Assembly: GCA_964355675.1 (NCBI GenBank) | Contig: CAYHEC010000003.1 | Span: 137,277-201,276, forward strand | From: CAMBDS01 sp964355675 | GTDB taxonomy: Bacteria > Electryoneota > AABM5-125-24 > Hatepunaeales > Hatepunaeaceae | Reading direction: 5' to 3' | Length of the DNA: 64,000 nt | Shown here: piece after piece, positions 21,177-30,996 of the stretch | How the letters are laid out: every line of letters starts with the position of its first letter | Numbering within the stretch: position 1 is the stretch's first letter | Position numbers and translations under genes: made by a program | The notes under the pieces: generated by a model | What the model saw: only the letters and a program-made list of their open reading frames with translations | Told to the model about the DNA's origin: nothing | The model's database searches: none

Positions 21177-22622
21177 GTGCCACTTGAGCAACTTGATTTC
21201 AGGAGGATGCCGAAGGCGTCAGCCTTCATACGAAGTTTGGCACGGTATCCCCACTTCGGCGGGGGATATGGGAACTCCAAGACGACATCCCTCTGTCTCA
21301 AGATACTCAACGACCTCCAGAACTATCCCAGTAGCGTAGGCGCAATCTGCCGCAACACAAACGTCCAGCTTGAGCGGACGACGCGGCGCACGTTCTTTGA
21401 AATTCTTGGCTGTAACCCCGAAAACGCACGGACTGAGCGGCCTGACCTGATTGATCACTGGAATAAGTCCTCCAATTTTCTTCGCTTTAAGAACGGGTCT
21501 GAACTCTACTTCCTATACCTCGAAGGTGAGAAGGCGATCCAGAATATTCAGTCGATGAACCTGACTTTCGTCGGCATCGATCAAGTTGAGCAGGTCTCAA
21601 GACTGGCGTTCGAAGAGTTCGACGGTCGCATTCGGTTTGGCCCCGGGCCGCACTACATCGCATCGGTATCTAATCCTGCTGGTCACAACTGGCTTTGGCG
21701 GAAATACTTCATCGAGAAGCGCGGTCACAAGGACTGGCCGATGTGGATCGCGGCAACGATGGAAAACCCGTTCCTTCCTGCCGACTTCGTTCCAAACCTT
21801 CTGGAGAACCATTCGCAGGATTGGGTTAATCGGTTCGTTTATGGTTCGTTCGACGCGTTTGGTGGTCAGGTTTATGAAGAGTGGAATGAGAAGATCCACG
21901 TCATTAACAACTTTGATGTGCCTGACGATTGGAAGTGGGGTTACGGGGCTGACTTCGGGTATCGCAATCCGACAGTGTTTGAAGGTGTAGCGATTGATTA
22001 CAGCGGGAATTTGATCGTTTATGACGAAGTGACCAACCGTCAGCAGGTTCCACGTCATTATGCTGAAGTTTTAAAAGATCCAATCAAGGCTAAGACAAAC
22101 CAGCATCGGATTTGGTCAAAGAGGTTGCAACGCGATCTGCCGATCTACGGCGATCCAAGTATGATAAACAGCGACCTGATTACCGGGACAAACATCCAAG
22201 AGGAGTATTTCAGGCACGGCGTTCTAATCTTCGAGGGAAACAGACAGAGAACGACGGTAGGCGTCCAGCGCATTAAAGACTTTATGAAGATCGACTGGAC
22301 AAAGCCTCACCCGTTCAAGCCGGGCGTAATGGGCGCATCGAAGTTGTACGTGATGCGAAGATGTCCACTCTTGATCGAAGAGATGCCAGAGATGCAGTGG
22401 GTTCCAGATCGTGACTATGCCGAAGAAGCCAAGTCAGTGGATCCACAAGAGAAGTTACGGAAGAAGGATGATCACGCGCACGATGCACTGAAGTACTTCA
22501 TTCTTTCGCATTCGGCGCTTGCCGGGCCAACAGCGCCACGGACACGAACGGTCCTCGAAGAAGAGAGGGAACGATTCGACCGCGAAGGCGAAGTTGAAGA
22601 AAAACACTGGAGTGAGGTTTGA
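21177..22622 (+). CDS. terL: Terminase large subunit
   Basis: A 481-residue packaging ATPase-nuclease. The ATPase domain has a divergent Walker A GGGYGNSKTT (Lys35), and Walker B-like LTFVGIDQVEQ with Asp-Gln in place of Asp-Glu. The nuclease domain carries GYGADFGYRNPT, LPIYGDPSM and KDDHAHDALKYF, giving the RNase H-like acidic triad. GTG start 3 nt after the previous stop. Together with TerS and portal it forms the DNA packaging motor. Confidence 0.92.
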   Translation: MPLEQLDFRRMPKASAFIRSLARYPHFGGGYGNSKTTSLCLKILNDLQNYPSSVGAICRNTNVQLERTTRRTFFEILGCNPENARTERPDLIDHWNKSSNFLRFKNGSELYFLYLEGEKAIQNIQSMNLTFVGIDQVEQVSRLAFEEFDGRIRFGPGPHYIASVSNPAGHNWLWRKYFIEKRGHKDWPMWIAATMENPFLPADFVPNLLENHSQDWVNRFVYGSFDAFGGQVYEEWNEKIHVINNFDVPDDWKWGYGADFGYRNPTVFEGVAIDYSGNLIVYDEVTNRQQVPRHYAEVLKDPIKAKTNQHRIWSKRLQRDLPIYGDPSMINSDLITGTNIQEEYFRHGVLIFEGNRQRTTVGVQRIKDFMKIDWTKPHPFKPGVMGASKLYVMRRCPLLIEEMPEMQWVPDRDYAEEAKSVDPQEKLRKKDDHAHDALKYFILSHSALAGPTAPRTRTVLEEERERFDREGEVEEKHWSEV

Positions 22623-24661
22623 TAAAAGAAGCGATAAGTAAAGTTGCCGGCAAGGTTAAGTCCTGGGCTGACAGCTTTAAGTCTTCCGCTGGCGATGAGT
22701 TCGACAGCGCGAAGATCGTTTCTGTTGTGTTATCGAACGAAGAACTCCCTCCGCCCGAGCAAGAAGAGTTACTCACAAAAGCGGTTTATGCGCTTTGGTG
22801 TGAAGACAAGAAGAACTTTCAAGTATGGTGGGACGCTTCCGATCTTGCCCGAAGCTATTACGAGGGCAGGGAAAAGCCGAAGCGGGCATCACACAAGACT
22901 AATGCGATGATGAACCTGATCTTCTCTGATATTGAGACGATCAAACCTGACATCGAAGGCGCACTTGTTCGTCCGACGCTTTACCCCACCGAGAAAGAAA
23001 ACCGTCAAGCGGCAGAGATGTTGAATCTTCGATCTCGCAACGTCTGGCGCGACAGTAATATGCACAAAGAAGAGTGCTCGGAGATTATCCACGACGTACT
23101 TATGGACGGCGTAGCGACTTTTAAGACGATCTTTGATGGTTCGCGCAGGGGTGGACGCGGTGACGTCAGAGCAATGCACATCGATAGCCGTAGGGTGACT
23201 TTCAAGAAGGGCAGTCAGATCCATGAGTCACCATACATTCTCGACACTGTAATCGGATCAGTCGGCGAAGCGCGGTCGATGTTCAGGAATAAGGCGAAGA
23301 AGATCAAAGGCGGGATGATCGTCGATGATGCCAATAAAAATAAATCCGATGGGCCGCCACAAAGCGAACTGAACGCCTCCAAAGGATTCGTCAACCTCAA
23401 TGTTCCTGTTCCAGACTATGGTGAAGCGGCAGGAACCGGGGTGCAAAAGATCTCAGACCAGTCCAATCCAATGTCACAGCCGTTCAACGATGCAAAGAGT
23501 GTAGCCCGAATCGAATGCTGGTTCTGGGACAAGACTTTAGGTGAGGACGGAAATCCTGTCTATCCAGAAGGTCGGATCGTCACGGTAGGGGTTGGTACTG
23601 ACTCTGAGAAGGACGGAACAGGGAAACTGCCTGAATTGGTGGTATTAGCGGATCGACCTAATCCTTATGTTAATCTTGCCCGTAAGAAGGGCATTTTTCC
23701 GATATTCCAGGCGCAGTGCCACAAGGTAAAGAAGGAGTGGGGACTCTCCGAAGTCTTCCACCGCATCGATCCGCAAGTGTTGATTAACGATGTCATCAAC
23801 ACGACGCATGATAACTGGAAGTTAACAAACAGTGGGCCGACACTTGGACTGGCGAGAGCTGGCGTCACTACGAAGACTTGGAAGCCGTCACCCGATCACT
23901 TCATTGAATTGTCTGGCGACATTGAAGACGCCACGAAGGTTGTTCACCGGATGCAACCGATCCCGATAGGTCACGTTTCGTTGCCATTTCTACAGGCGTA
24001 CACAAGTCTATTTGAACGAACTGGCGGAGCGGCGGATGCACTTGCCGGGAGGAAGCCAGAAGGCGTGACTGCCGGTTATGCCATAACAGCCTTACAGAAC
24101 CGCGCCAAGGGACGCTTTTCGACTATCGGGCGGAATATCAATAAGACGTTCGTCGAACTATTCTACGGCATCGCCTGTTGCGTTCAAGACTTCGATCAAC
24201 CCTATGATCAGAACTACGATCAGAAGCCTATCACACTGATTAACGACGAAGCAGATCCCAACAAGATTGACGAGAAGTACGTTCAGTACGATCCTCGCGC
24301 TACCAAAGAAGTTGATTTCAGGTCGGAAGTGACCCGGCAGATGTCGGTCGAAGAAGCGGCAACATTCTTAAGCGAAGCGGCAAACCTCGATAAGAATGGA
24401 ATTCCTGGTATGGGCGAGTTGATGCTTTCCTATGCCGATGATCCAAGCTTGAAGTATCGGTATCAGGAGTTGATTGCAACCGCAAAGGCAGAGGCACAGG
24501 CGGCGGCGGAAGCTCAGGCGAAGATGGAATCCGACAAACAGCGCCGAGTTCAGGTCGGGAAGATAACTGAAAAAGTAGTCGAAGCGAAATTGCAGGCAGG
24601 AAAGCCTCAGGGTTCGACGTCCAATAACACAGGGAAGAAGAATGTACAGTCCAGAAAATAA
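22619..24661 (+). CDS. Portal protein
   Basis: A 680-residue portal of the type found in P22-like and other short-tailed phages. It forms the dodecameric vertex ring through which DNA is packaged. Evidence is its size, its position right after terL, the N-terminal AVYALWCEDKKNFQVWWDAS, and WGLSEVFHRIDPQVLINDVI with QALQN-like GYAITALQNRAKGR in the crown/stem region. The C-terminal 60 residues are an Ala/Gln/Glu-rich coiled coil. TTG start overlaps terL by 4 nt. Confidence 0.85.
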   Translation: MIKEAISKVAGKVKSWADSFKSSAGDEFDSAKIVSVVLSNEELPPPEQEELLTKAVYALWCEDKKNFQVWWDASDLARSYYEGREKPKRASHKTNAMMNLIFSDIETIKPDIEGALVRPTLYPTEKENRQAAEMLNLRSRNVWRDSNMHKEECSEIIHDVLMDGVATFKTIFDGSRRGGRGDVRAMHIDSRRVTFKKGSQIHESPYILDTVIGSVGEARSMFRNKAKKIKGGMIVDDANKNKSDGPPQSELNASKGFVNLNVPVPDYGEAAGTGVQKISDQSNPMSQPFNDAKSVARIECWFWDKTLGEDGNPVYPEGRIVTVGVGTDSEKDGTGKLPELVVLADRPNPYVNLARKKGIFPIFQAQCHKVKKEWGLSEVFHRIDPQVLINDVINTTHDNWKLTNSGPTLGLARAGVTTKTWKPSPDHFIELSGDIEDATKVVHRMQPIPIGHVSLPFLQAYTSLFERTGGAADALAGRKPEGVTAGYAITALQNRAKGRFSTIGRNINKTFVELFYGIACCVQDFDQPYDQNYDQKPITLINDEADPNKIDEKYVQYDPRATKEVDFRSEVTRQMSVEEAATFLSEAANLDKNGIPGMGELMLSYADDPSLKYRYQELIATAKAEAQAAAEAQAKMESDKQRRVQVGKITEKVVEAKLQAGKPQGSTSNNTGKKNVQSRK

Positions 24662-25148
24662 CGACGATCAAGACAACGATCAAGCTGGATCGGATCTCAA
24701 AGAGACCGCTCCTAAAGAGACCGCTCCTAAAGAGACCGCTCCTAAGAAGCACTGGATGACCGAGAAGGTCGAGCTGACAACCACCAACAAGCAACTCCAA
24801 ACAGAACTCGAAGTAACAAAACAGGCTCTCGAACGTGCTCAGAGCGATCTAACTACAATCAAAACAGCAAAGTCTATCTCTCAGGGCGTTCTTGCCAATA
24901 GTCTGCTGGGCTGGCCGGGCGTTGACTATTCGAAGCCCTATTGCGAGATTAAGATGTCGGTCAGGGAGGGGTCGAAAAATACTCCTGCTGACGGGGCATT
25001 CCGAAAAGGCAAGGGTCCTGTATTCAATTTCAAAGACGGGTATTGTGTTACTAACAACATCCGCGCCGCGAAAGAGTTCCTTACAGGTCGTAGTGGATGG
25101 TCACTCAATCAGCGAAACGCACAATCACAAATCAACGAAGAGGAATAA
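24642..25148 (+). CDS. Head-cluster protein with KETAP repeats
   Basis: A 168-residue protein overlapping the portal end. Three tandem 15-bp DNA units (24699-24743) encode KETAP three times. A coiled coil (TTTNKQLQTELEVTKQALER) follows, then a globular C-terminus with WPGVDYSKPYCEIKM and FKDGYCVTNNIRAAKEFL. Possibly a scaffold-associated or capsid accessory protein. No family recognised. Confidence 0.6.
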   Translation: MYSPENNDDQDNDQAGSDLKETAPKETAPKETAPKKHWMTEKVELTTTNKQLQTELEVTKQALERAQSDLTTIKTAKSISQGVLANSLLGWPGVDYSKPYCEIKMSVREGSKNTPADGAFRKGKGPVFNFKDGYCVTNNIRAAKEFLTGRSGWSLNQRNAQSQINEEE

Positions 25149-25151
25149 GGT

Positions 25152-25886
25152 ATGCTGAAGCTGGATTTTATCCGCTTCTACGCGCCTGACGACGACGGTA
25201 ATTCGGGCGATAGTGGTGGGAATGGTAATGGAGCTACTCCGGTTGGCGATCCGCCTCCCGCAGGAAATCCTCCGGCTGGAACTCCTCCAGCGAATATTCC
25301 GGCAAAGATCAAGGTCGGCGATCAGGAAATGACTGTCGAAGATGCGGCGAAAGAGATTCAAACTCACCGTCAACGTAGCCAACAATTCGCGCCTTTATTT
25401 CAGGTGAAGGATCGCGACTCGGCGATGAAGGCGGTCGAAGGAATGTTCCCGAAGCCGATTGATCCGAACGATGTCAAGGGACGGCTTGAACAGGCAGAAA
25501 ACCAACTCCGTGACCAGCAGAATATGCAACAGGCGATGGCGACATTGTATCAATTGCAGACTACTTATGGCGCGGATTTCAAGGGTGATGCGATGATGCT
25601 TACCCTCAAAGAACTCGGGATCCCGTTCGATCCACAGAACTTTGGCAGGCACGTCGAACTCGCGCACAAGGCGGGACAGTACGATGTTTTGAAGGCTGGT
25701 TTTGACGCCAAGCTGAAGGCAGGTATTGAAGCTGGGGTGCAGGAGGCCCTTAAAAAGGGCGCGCAACGAGAAGATGCCGGAGGGGTTCACGGGAACGGAA
25801 ATCCCCCTGGAAACACTGGAGACGATAGCTGGAAGGGCGACCCCGTAGAAGTGGCCGCTCGAAAAGGTCTCAAGATCGGCAGTTAG
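25152..25886 (+). CDS. Putative scaffolding protein
   Basis: A 244-residue acidic, helical protein placed directly before the major capsid gene, the usual scaffold position. The N-terminus is disordered and rich in Gly, Asn and Pro. A short beta motif KIKVGDQEMTVEDAAKEI, common at the start of phage scaffold-like proteins, precedes long helices. The role is inferred from position and composition. Confidence 0.7.
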   Translation: MLKLDFIRFYAPDDDGNSGDSGGNGNGATPVGDPPPAGNPPAGTPPANIPAKIKVGDQEMTVEDAAKEIQTHRQRSQQFAPLFQVKDRDSAMKAVEGMFPKPIDPNDVKGRLEQAENQLRDQQNMQQAMATLYQLQTTYGADFKGDAMMLTLKELGIPFDPQNFGRHVELAHKAGQYDVLKAGFDAKLKAGIEAGVQEALKKGAQREDAGGVHGNGNPPGNTGDDSWKGDPVEVAARKGLKIGS

Positions 25887-25963
25887 TCTCGTAATTAATT
25901 ACCGTCGCGCTTCATCGGGCTGAAGTTTGTGGCAGTAGGAATCAAAACACAAAAGGATTTACT

Positions 25964-27040
25964 ATGTCCTGGCTTTATTCCGATGGGATTCGCGATCTCG
26001 TCAACAATAACATTCTTCCTGGAATAGCTGACCAAGTCAGCGAAGCCAACGTGCTGATGAAGTTGCTGATGAATAACGGATCAACCAAGCCGATCAAAGG
26101 AAATACGCCCTCCACGAAGGCTGGATTTCTTGTTGGCGGTGACAAAATCGAACGTCCGATAGACATTGCCGCATTGACGGCTAAGGGGTGGTATCGTGGT
26201 TACTCGCCCTTGAAAAGCACTCAGAACAGAACCACTGACACTGCCACGCAGGAATTCGTCGGATGCTACGCGACGATAATGATCTCGTTTGATGAGGAAG
26301 ACAAGGCGCAAGGCGACGCCGCTCGGATCAACCTCGTCAAGTACAAGATCGGCAAGGCTTATCAGGCAGTCAAGATGCAGATCGGCCCGGCACTGTACTA
26401 CGGTGATAGTCAGTTGACGGGCGACGAGGCTTTCGGCCCGCACGGTATTGGGCAGTTGCTCGGAACGCAGATCTCCGGAAGCGTTTCCGGTGGCATCAAC
26501 CGCACATGGATGGGTATCGACTCGTCCGAAGCTGGCAAGGAGTTCTGGGACGCGAACATGATCGACGAAAGCTCCGCCGACGCCGACTTGCTCGATCCGA
26601 CATCGACCGATTACATCTACCGCATTCTTGACCGGCTTGAGATGAGTAGCCGACACAACGGCCAGAGGCTGAGCCATATTCTGACAACTCCCTACCTTTG
26701 GGGGGTGTACGAAGAGGCGCTTCGTCAAAAGCAGGTTATCAATTCAGCGAAAGAGGCAGACCTCGGCTTCCAGATGTTATTCTTCAGAGGAATTCCGGTG
26801 ATTGCCGAGGAAGACTCAAGCATTCCCGACTACTCAATCTACGGGTTGAACCTGCACGATATTGATGGCGACGGACCCGGCATCAAAGTGTACGGGCAGA
26901 AGGGACGGTTCTTCAAGCTGGAACCATGGCGCCGGCTCGAAGGGCAACCCGCTCACGTGGCGGATCTCTTCGTTCGCCTTGCTATCTATTCCGACAGTCC
27001 GCGCTATCACGGCTCGGCTCAAGGTGTAGGCGAAGCCTAA
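25964..27040 (+). CDS. Major capsid protein
   Basis: A 358-residue protein in the capsid position. Its N-terminal SDGIRDLVNNNILPGIADQV, central IGPALYYGDSQLTGDEAFGP with HGIGQLLGT, and C-terminal FFRGIPVIAEEDSSIPDYSI followed by YGLNL are typical of HK97-fold capsids of the SU10/P22-related lineage, in which the P-domain helix and the late strand have these patterns. The ribosome binding site AAAGGA lies 8 nt before the ATG. Confidence 0.85.
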   Translation: MSWLYSDGIRDLVNNNILPGIADQVSEANVLMKLLMNNGSTKPIKGNTPSTKAGFLVGGDKIERPIDIAALTAKGWYRGYSPLKSTQNRTTDTATQEFVGCYATIMISFDEEDKAQGDAARINLVKYKIGKAYQAVKMQIGPALYYGDSQLTGDEAFGPHGIGQLLGTQISGSVSGGINRTWMGIDSSEAGKEFWDANMIDESSADADLLDPTSTDYIYRILDRLEMSSRHNGQRLSHILTTPYLWGVYEEALRQKQVINSAKEADLGFQMLFFRGIPVIAEEDSSIPDYSIYGLNLHDIDGDGPGIKVYGQKGRFFKLEPWRRLEGQPAHVADLFVRLAIYSDSPRYHGSAQGVGEA

Positions 27041-27057
27041 AATCAATTCTCTTGATG

Positions 27058-27079
27058 GGGGCGGAGTAAAGTCCGCCCC
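27058..27079 (+). other. Intercistronic hairpin after the capsid gene
   Basis: An 8-bp perfect stem GGGGCGGA/TCCGCCCC with a 6-nt loop sits 17 bp after the capsid stop. No T-run follows, so it more likely protects the abundant capsid mRNA 3' end than terminates. It resembles host hairpin repeats of the GGCGG...CCGCC type. Confidence 0.6.
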
Positions 27080-27122
27080 TTGATGGGATCTAAATCAAAA
27101 ATTCAATCAGGAGACTGATAAA

Positions 27123-27605
27123 ATGATTCTCAATCATATCGGCGAAGCAATAGATACCGTTGAAACGACAAAACGGTATCCATTCGGCACAAGGTTTATC
27201 GACGAAAATGGACTGGAATGTCGTTACGTTAAATTTGCTTCGCTTGGTGGCGACGCTGGCGGAGCTTTGCAATATGCCGCAACGGTAGCGACCGCAACTT
27301 ACGGCGAGGTGACTACCGAAACATCGGGCGGAAGCGGCGCATTCACGGGCGTCTGCATGGGAGTTCCCGTAGCTGGTTCATACGGATGGGTAGCCACTCA
27401 CGGGCTGGCGGCCAGCAACTTCCTTACTGCTGAAGAAGACACCACCGCACTCACGGAAGTCGTGTCGCTTTCCAATAACACTGACGGAAACGTCGAGGGA
27501 TCAGCATCCGCTGCGCTTACGCTCTCAAGCGTTGGTGTAGTGTTTGTGACCGAGACCGGAACCGAAGTGGCTTACGCAACGCAAATCAACAGCATGTTCT
27601 GGTAG
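27123..27605 (+). CDS. Putative capsid decoration protein
   Basis: A 160-residue Thr/Gly/Ala-rich beta protein just after the capsid gene. It has the length and composition of head-decoration or head-fibre base proteins (RYPFGTRFIDENGLECRYVK, then GSYGWVATHG). The assignment is by location and composition. Confidence 0.6.
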   Translation: MILNHIGEAIDTVETTKRYPFGTRFIDENGLECRYVKFASLGGDAGGALQYAATVATATYGEVTTETSGGSGAFTGVCMGVPVAGSYGWVATHGLAASNFLTAEEDTTALTEVVSLSNNTDGNVEGSASAALTLSSVGVVFVTETGTEVAYATQINSMFW

Positions 27606-27625
27606 GATTCCATTCCAATTTGGGG

Positions 27626-27681
27626 GGGACGGCTGAAAATCGACAGAAGCCCGAATCTGTTGCACCTCTTCCGACCGTCCC
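27626..27681 (+). other. Intercistronic stem with long loop
   Basis: A 7-bp stem GGGACGG/CCGTCCC (27626-27632 with 27675-27681) closes a 42-nt loop in the gap before the connector gene. It may be a processing or mRNA stability element. Not a T-run terminator. Confidence 0.35.
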
Positions 27682-27716
27682 TCCTGAAACATCTTTAATT
27701 CACAGGATAACCGACA

Positions 27717-28442
27717 ATGTCCGTTCCGGTTCTATCAGATCTTCGCAGGAGAGTCCGTCGCACATTAGGTGAACGGACGGCTTCGTTCTGGGAAGATGCA
27801 GAGATCGACGAGTTGCTTGTCGAAGGTATCCGCGATCTGCAAGACGACTTCATTCCAAACGACGCCCTCCGATCTTTGCTGGTAACGTACTCAGCCGCTT
27901 TCAACTCTTCAGAACCTTACATTTTTCTTCCTGTCGCGCTCGGACGGATACTCAGCAACTCTTTGATCGTCGTGGAAAGCGACACAGAGTATGGTGATCC
28001 GTGGAAGATAGTTTCATTGGAACATCTTCGTGAACGCCGAAGGTATGAAATGGATGCCGCGCAGGACGTAACCCCAACCCGGCTATTCAGCCTTGCCTAT
28101 CCCGTCAGTGATGGGATCTACTCCACGCCGGTTGACGGCTACAGTTTCGCAATCGAACTCTATCCTTCGCCTGTGTCTGGCAGGAATTACCGTTTCAGCT
28201 ATCTGGCGAAAGCGAGTGAGTCTGGAACAATGACATTGCCTAATCAAGATCCAGACCTGTGTAAATTAGCAGTCGATTACGCAATCTTCAATGCGGCCGG
28301 GAAGAAGTCGCGGCTTGATGCGGTTATGGTGAACAGGCACGAAAAGCGCTACAATGACGGCAAGGCAACCGTCAGACGGTTGTATTACAACCGGTATGGA
28401 ATGTCACCTGCACAGACAGGTACTATCGAGGTGCCGAACTGA
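27717..28442 (+). CDS. Head-tail connector (adaptor) protein
   Basis: A 241-residue protein. The N-terminal helix VLSDLRRRVRRTLGERTASF followed by WEDAEIDELLVEGIRDLQD is typical of phage head-tail adaptors of the gp4/gp6-like type. A beta-rich middle part follows, and C-terminal helices end in YNDGKATVRRLYYNRYG. It would dock under the portal. Overlaps the next gene by 1 nt. Confidence 0.7.
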   Translation: MSVPVLSDLRRRVRRTLGERTASFWEDAEIDELLVEGIRDLQDDFIPNDALRSLLVTYSAAFNSSEPYIFLPVALGRILSNSLIVVESDTEYGDPWKIVSLEHLRERRRYEMDAAQDVTPTRLFSLAYPVSDGIYSTPVDGYSFAIELYPSPVSGRNYRFSYLAKASESGTMTLPNQDPDLCKLAVDYAIFNAAGKKSRLDAVMVNRHEKRYNDGKATVRRLYYNRYGMSPAQTGTIEVPN

Positions 28443-30109
28443 TGGAACGCGACTTTGTACTGACAGAGATGCTCGGCATTCGTGAAGAAGGGAATGATCT
28501 TACGCAGGATCCTCGCTTTGCGGCAAGACTGGAAAACCTTCGACCATTGATCGGCAAGTTGGAGAAGATTACCGGGAATGCCATTCACTCGACGTTCGCC
28601 TACAAGAACGCAGATCGACCGACAACGCTGATCCGATGGGCAAAGGAAGATGGTACGGCGTTCTTTATGATGACAGCTTGGGACAATGTGTTTGTTTACG
28701 AAAGCGGCGCGTGGGTGGCTTTGTTGACTCCTGCAAGTGCGTCTGGGGATATTCCTTCAAATTTACAATATTATCTCAATCGCTTTTTCGATCACTGTGT
28801 TTATAAAGGTACTCTTTTCCTGACTGATGGCAGTAATCCTCCACTGAAGTACGATGGCGACACCATTGGGACGTGGGGATTTAGAACCCTTTCAGGTGTG
28901 AATTCAGTGCTGTCGGGAACGCTTCAATTGACTGAAGGACTGGAGAATGACTCGTACAGCTACTATGCTTCGCTGTATGACTCAGCAAATGAATTGTGGG
29001 GGAACAAGGGAACAGAACTCGTATTTGCGAACGATGGTCACAACGTCTGGATCCATCTTAATAATGCGGTTGGCTACTGGAATGCCGAAAATAATTACGA
29101 CATCGAAAATGCTCATGCCGACAGTATAAAGGTTTGGCGCAATCGGAAGCGCTCGAATCCAGCAGAAGATGCAGACGACGATCTATTTCTTGCAGGAACG
29201 ATCAAGAAAGGGCTGATCGTCGCATCGACCGGGACTATCGAAGAAGCAGGCGGAACGCTTACAGACAATACAGCGAACTTTCTTGCCACAGGTGAGAATG
29301 CACTCAGTGTTTCGGTTGGAGATGCGGTAAGGATCAACGACGCATGGAAGCAAGTGTCTGTTGTGGCAGAGCATGTTCTGACCTTGCTGAACGAAGACGG
29401 CGATGTTTATAGCGATGCGGTTGCTGATGGTGATTACACATACACGCTTTGGCCGGGTTTTATCGACAGTGCCGACGACCTTTCTGTCGAAGAACAGTAC
29501 CATGAGGAACTCGAAACACCTGAAGATCACTCTCCTCCGCCTAATGGAGTGACGTGCGAAGTGTTTGGCGACCGTGGGAATCGAGCGTTTATGGCTATCG
29601 GGAGCCGTCTTTATTACAGCGAAATTGACCTAATCGACTACTGGCCGCTTTCAAACTGGATCGACATTGATCCCGATAACTCCGACGAGATTACCGCCCT
29701 GGTGAAGTGGAAGGGTAAGCTCTGGATATTCAAGCGAAATAGTGTCGCGGTCGGTAATGTCGATGGTGATCCCTACACTTGGAGTTTTACTGCCAAGTAC
29801 CTGTCGATGGGGGCGGACAGCAAGCGACTGATAGCCGACTGTGTTCACGCACTGATCTACGCTAATAAGGCGGGGGTATGGCTCTTCGACGGACAATCCG
29901 ACTCGATCCCAATCTCGCACATGGCAAAGGGATCCAATATTAAGAACCTTTGGGAGGCAGTCGTTAAGATTGAACTTCCCCGGTGTCAGGCGATCTACAA
30001 CGCTGAGAAGAAAGAGTACTGGCTGTCAGTGTGCTTCGACGACGCGAGAGGAATGTACGACTCGGCACTCGACGGCAAGGGTGAAGTCACAGAGGCGATA
30101 GTTTCGTAA
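28442..30109 (+). CDS. Tail hub / stabilization protein, short-tail type
   Basis: A 555-residue beta-rich protein that follows the adaptor gene. The pattern resembles short-tail hub proteins such as P22 gp10 or T7 gp12: LENLRPLIGKLEKITG near the start, GNRAFMAIGSRLYYSEIDL and YANKAGVWLFDGQSDSIPIS later, where repeated W/Y-rich blades suggest a propeller. It would form the tail tube tip. Overlaps the next gene by 1 nt. Confidence 0.65.
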   Translation: MERDFVLTEMLGIREEGNDLTQDPRFAARLENLRPLIGKLEKITGNAIHSTFAYKNADRPTTLIRWAKEDGTAFFMMTAWDNVFVYESGAWVALLTPASASGDIPSNLQYYLNRFFDHCVYKGTLFLTDGSNPPLKYDGDTIGTWGFRTLSGVNSVLSGTLQLTEGLENDSYSYYASLYDSANELWGNKGTELVFANDGHNVWIHLNNAVGYWNAENNYDIENAHADSIKVWRNRKRSNPAEDADDDLFLAGTIKKGLIVASTGTIEEAGGTLTDNTANFLATGENALSVSVGDAVRINDAWKQVSVVAEHVLTLLNEDGDVYSDAVADGDYTYTLWPGFIDSADDLSVEEQYHEELETPEDHSPPPNGVTCEVFGDRGNRAFMAIGSRLYYSEIDLIDYWPLSNWIDIDPDNSDEITALVKWKGKLWIFKRNSVAVGNVDGDPYTWSFTAKYLSMGADSKRLIADCVHALIYANKAGVWLFDGQSDSIPISHMAKGSNIKNLWEAVVKIELPRCQAIYNAEKKEYWLSVCFDDARGMYDSALDGKGEVTEAIVS

Positions 30110-30996
30110 TGTCAGTAATTGGAATAGACGATCTCAAACCTCCACAAAACAACGGGACTCTGATTTTCAGACTCACCGATAAACAGTGGTTCTGGGCTCC
30201 TCACGTCGGCGCTACCTGCTGGGTTCGGTTTGACACGAAAGAAGACGCGCTGGAGCTGTACAGGGGCGCGTATCAGGCGACCGTCGTTCAGGAGGGGATA
30301 ACTGATGGGGATAATTCCAAAGAGGGCGCGACGGGGCAGGCGAGCGGCGCGGCCGATGTGCCGACAACGTCAATCAAGGATAACACGCAGACTTGGACTG
30401 TTGACGAGTGGGTTGGTGCAAGGATGTACCTGCATCGTTGGCAGGATGGAAGCATCGAGTATGCAACGGTTCTTTCAAACACAGCGGATACACTGGTAGG
30501 CGCGCCGAACACTTTCAATGGCGTAGTCGATGACGCTTGGACGGGCGCGAGTCCAGTCCAGTACGATTACTACGCACTTCTGCAAACTGTCAACGACAAT
30601 GCTTCATTCCGTATTCGCTGGAAGACACTGAAACTGGGACTCGCCAATATCAGAAAGCTGAAGCAATTCATTGAATTGACGTTCAGGACTTACGCGACGG
30701 GATCTTTGACACTCGCGTGGGTAGTGGACGGCAAGAGATCGGGAAGCTTTTCTTTCGACCTTAGCCAGGGTGATCGGTATTGGGGACGGGATTACTTTGG
30801 CGCGTCCGACGTGGAACCCGGCGCAGGAACACTTCTTTGGCAGGGTATCGACGAAACGATCTTGCAACAGAACTTCGATGATTCAGCCGAAGGACAGTTT
30901 ATTGAGTTCGAGATCGAACTGGAAACAGCCGAAAGGTTTGAGATCACCATGCTGGCAATGACCTACCTAATGCACTTGGGAGACCGATGGCAGTAA
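30109..30996 (+). CDS. Structural tail-associated protein
   Basis: A 295-residue beta-rich protein. It contains IRKLKQFIELTFRTYATGSL and FIEFEIELETAERFEITMLA, patterns seen in proteins encoded beside tail-hub genes in short-tailed phages. No catalytic motif. A receptor-binding or tail-accessory role is inferred from position. Confidence 0.6.
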   Translation: MSVIGIDDLKPPQNNGTLIFRLTDKQWFWAPHVGATCWVRFDTKEDALELYRGAYQATVVQEGITDGDNSKEGATGQASGAADVPTTSIKDNTQTWTVDEWVGARMYLHRWQDGSIEYATVLSNTADTLVGAPNTFNGVVDDAWTGASPVQYDYYALLQTVNDNASFRIRWKTLKLGLANIRKLKQFIELTFRTYATGSLTLAWVVDGKRSGSFSFDLSQGDRYWGRDYFGASDVEPGAGTLLWQGIDETILQQNFDDSAEGQFIEFEIELETAERFEITMLAMTYLMHLGDRWQ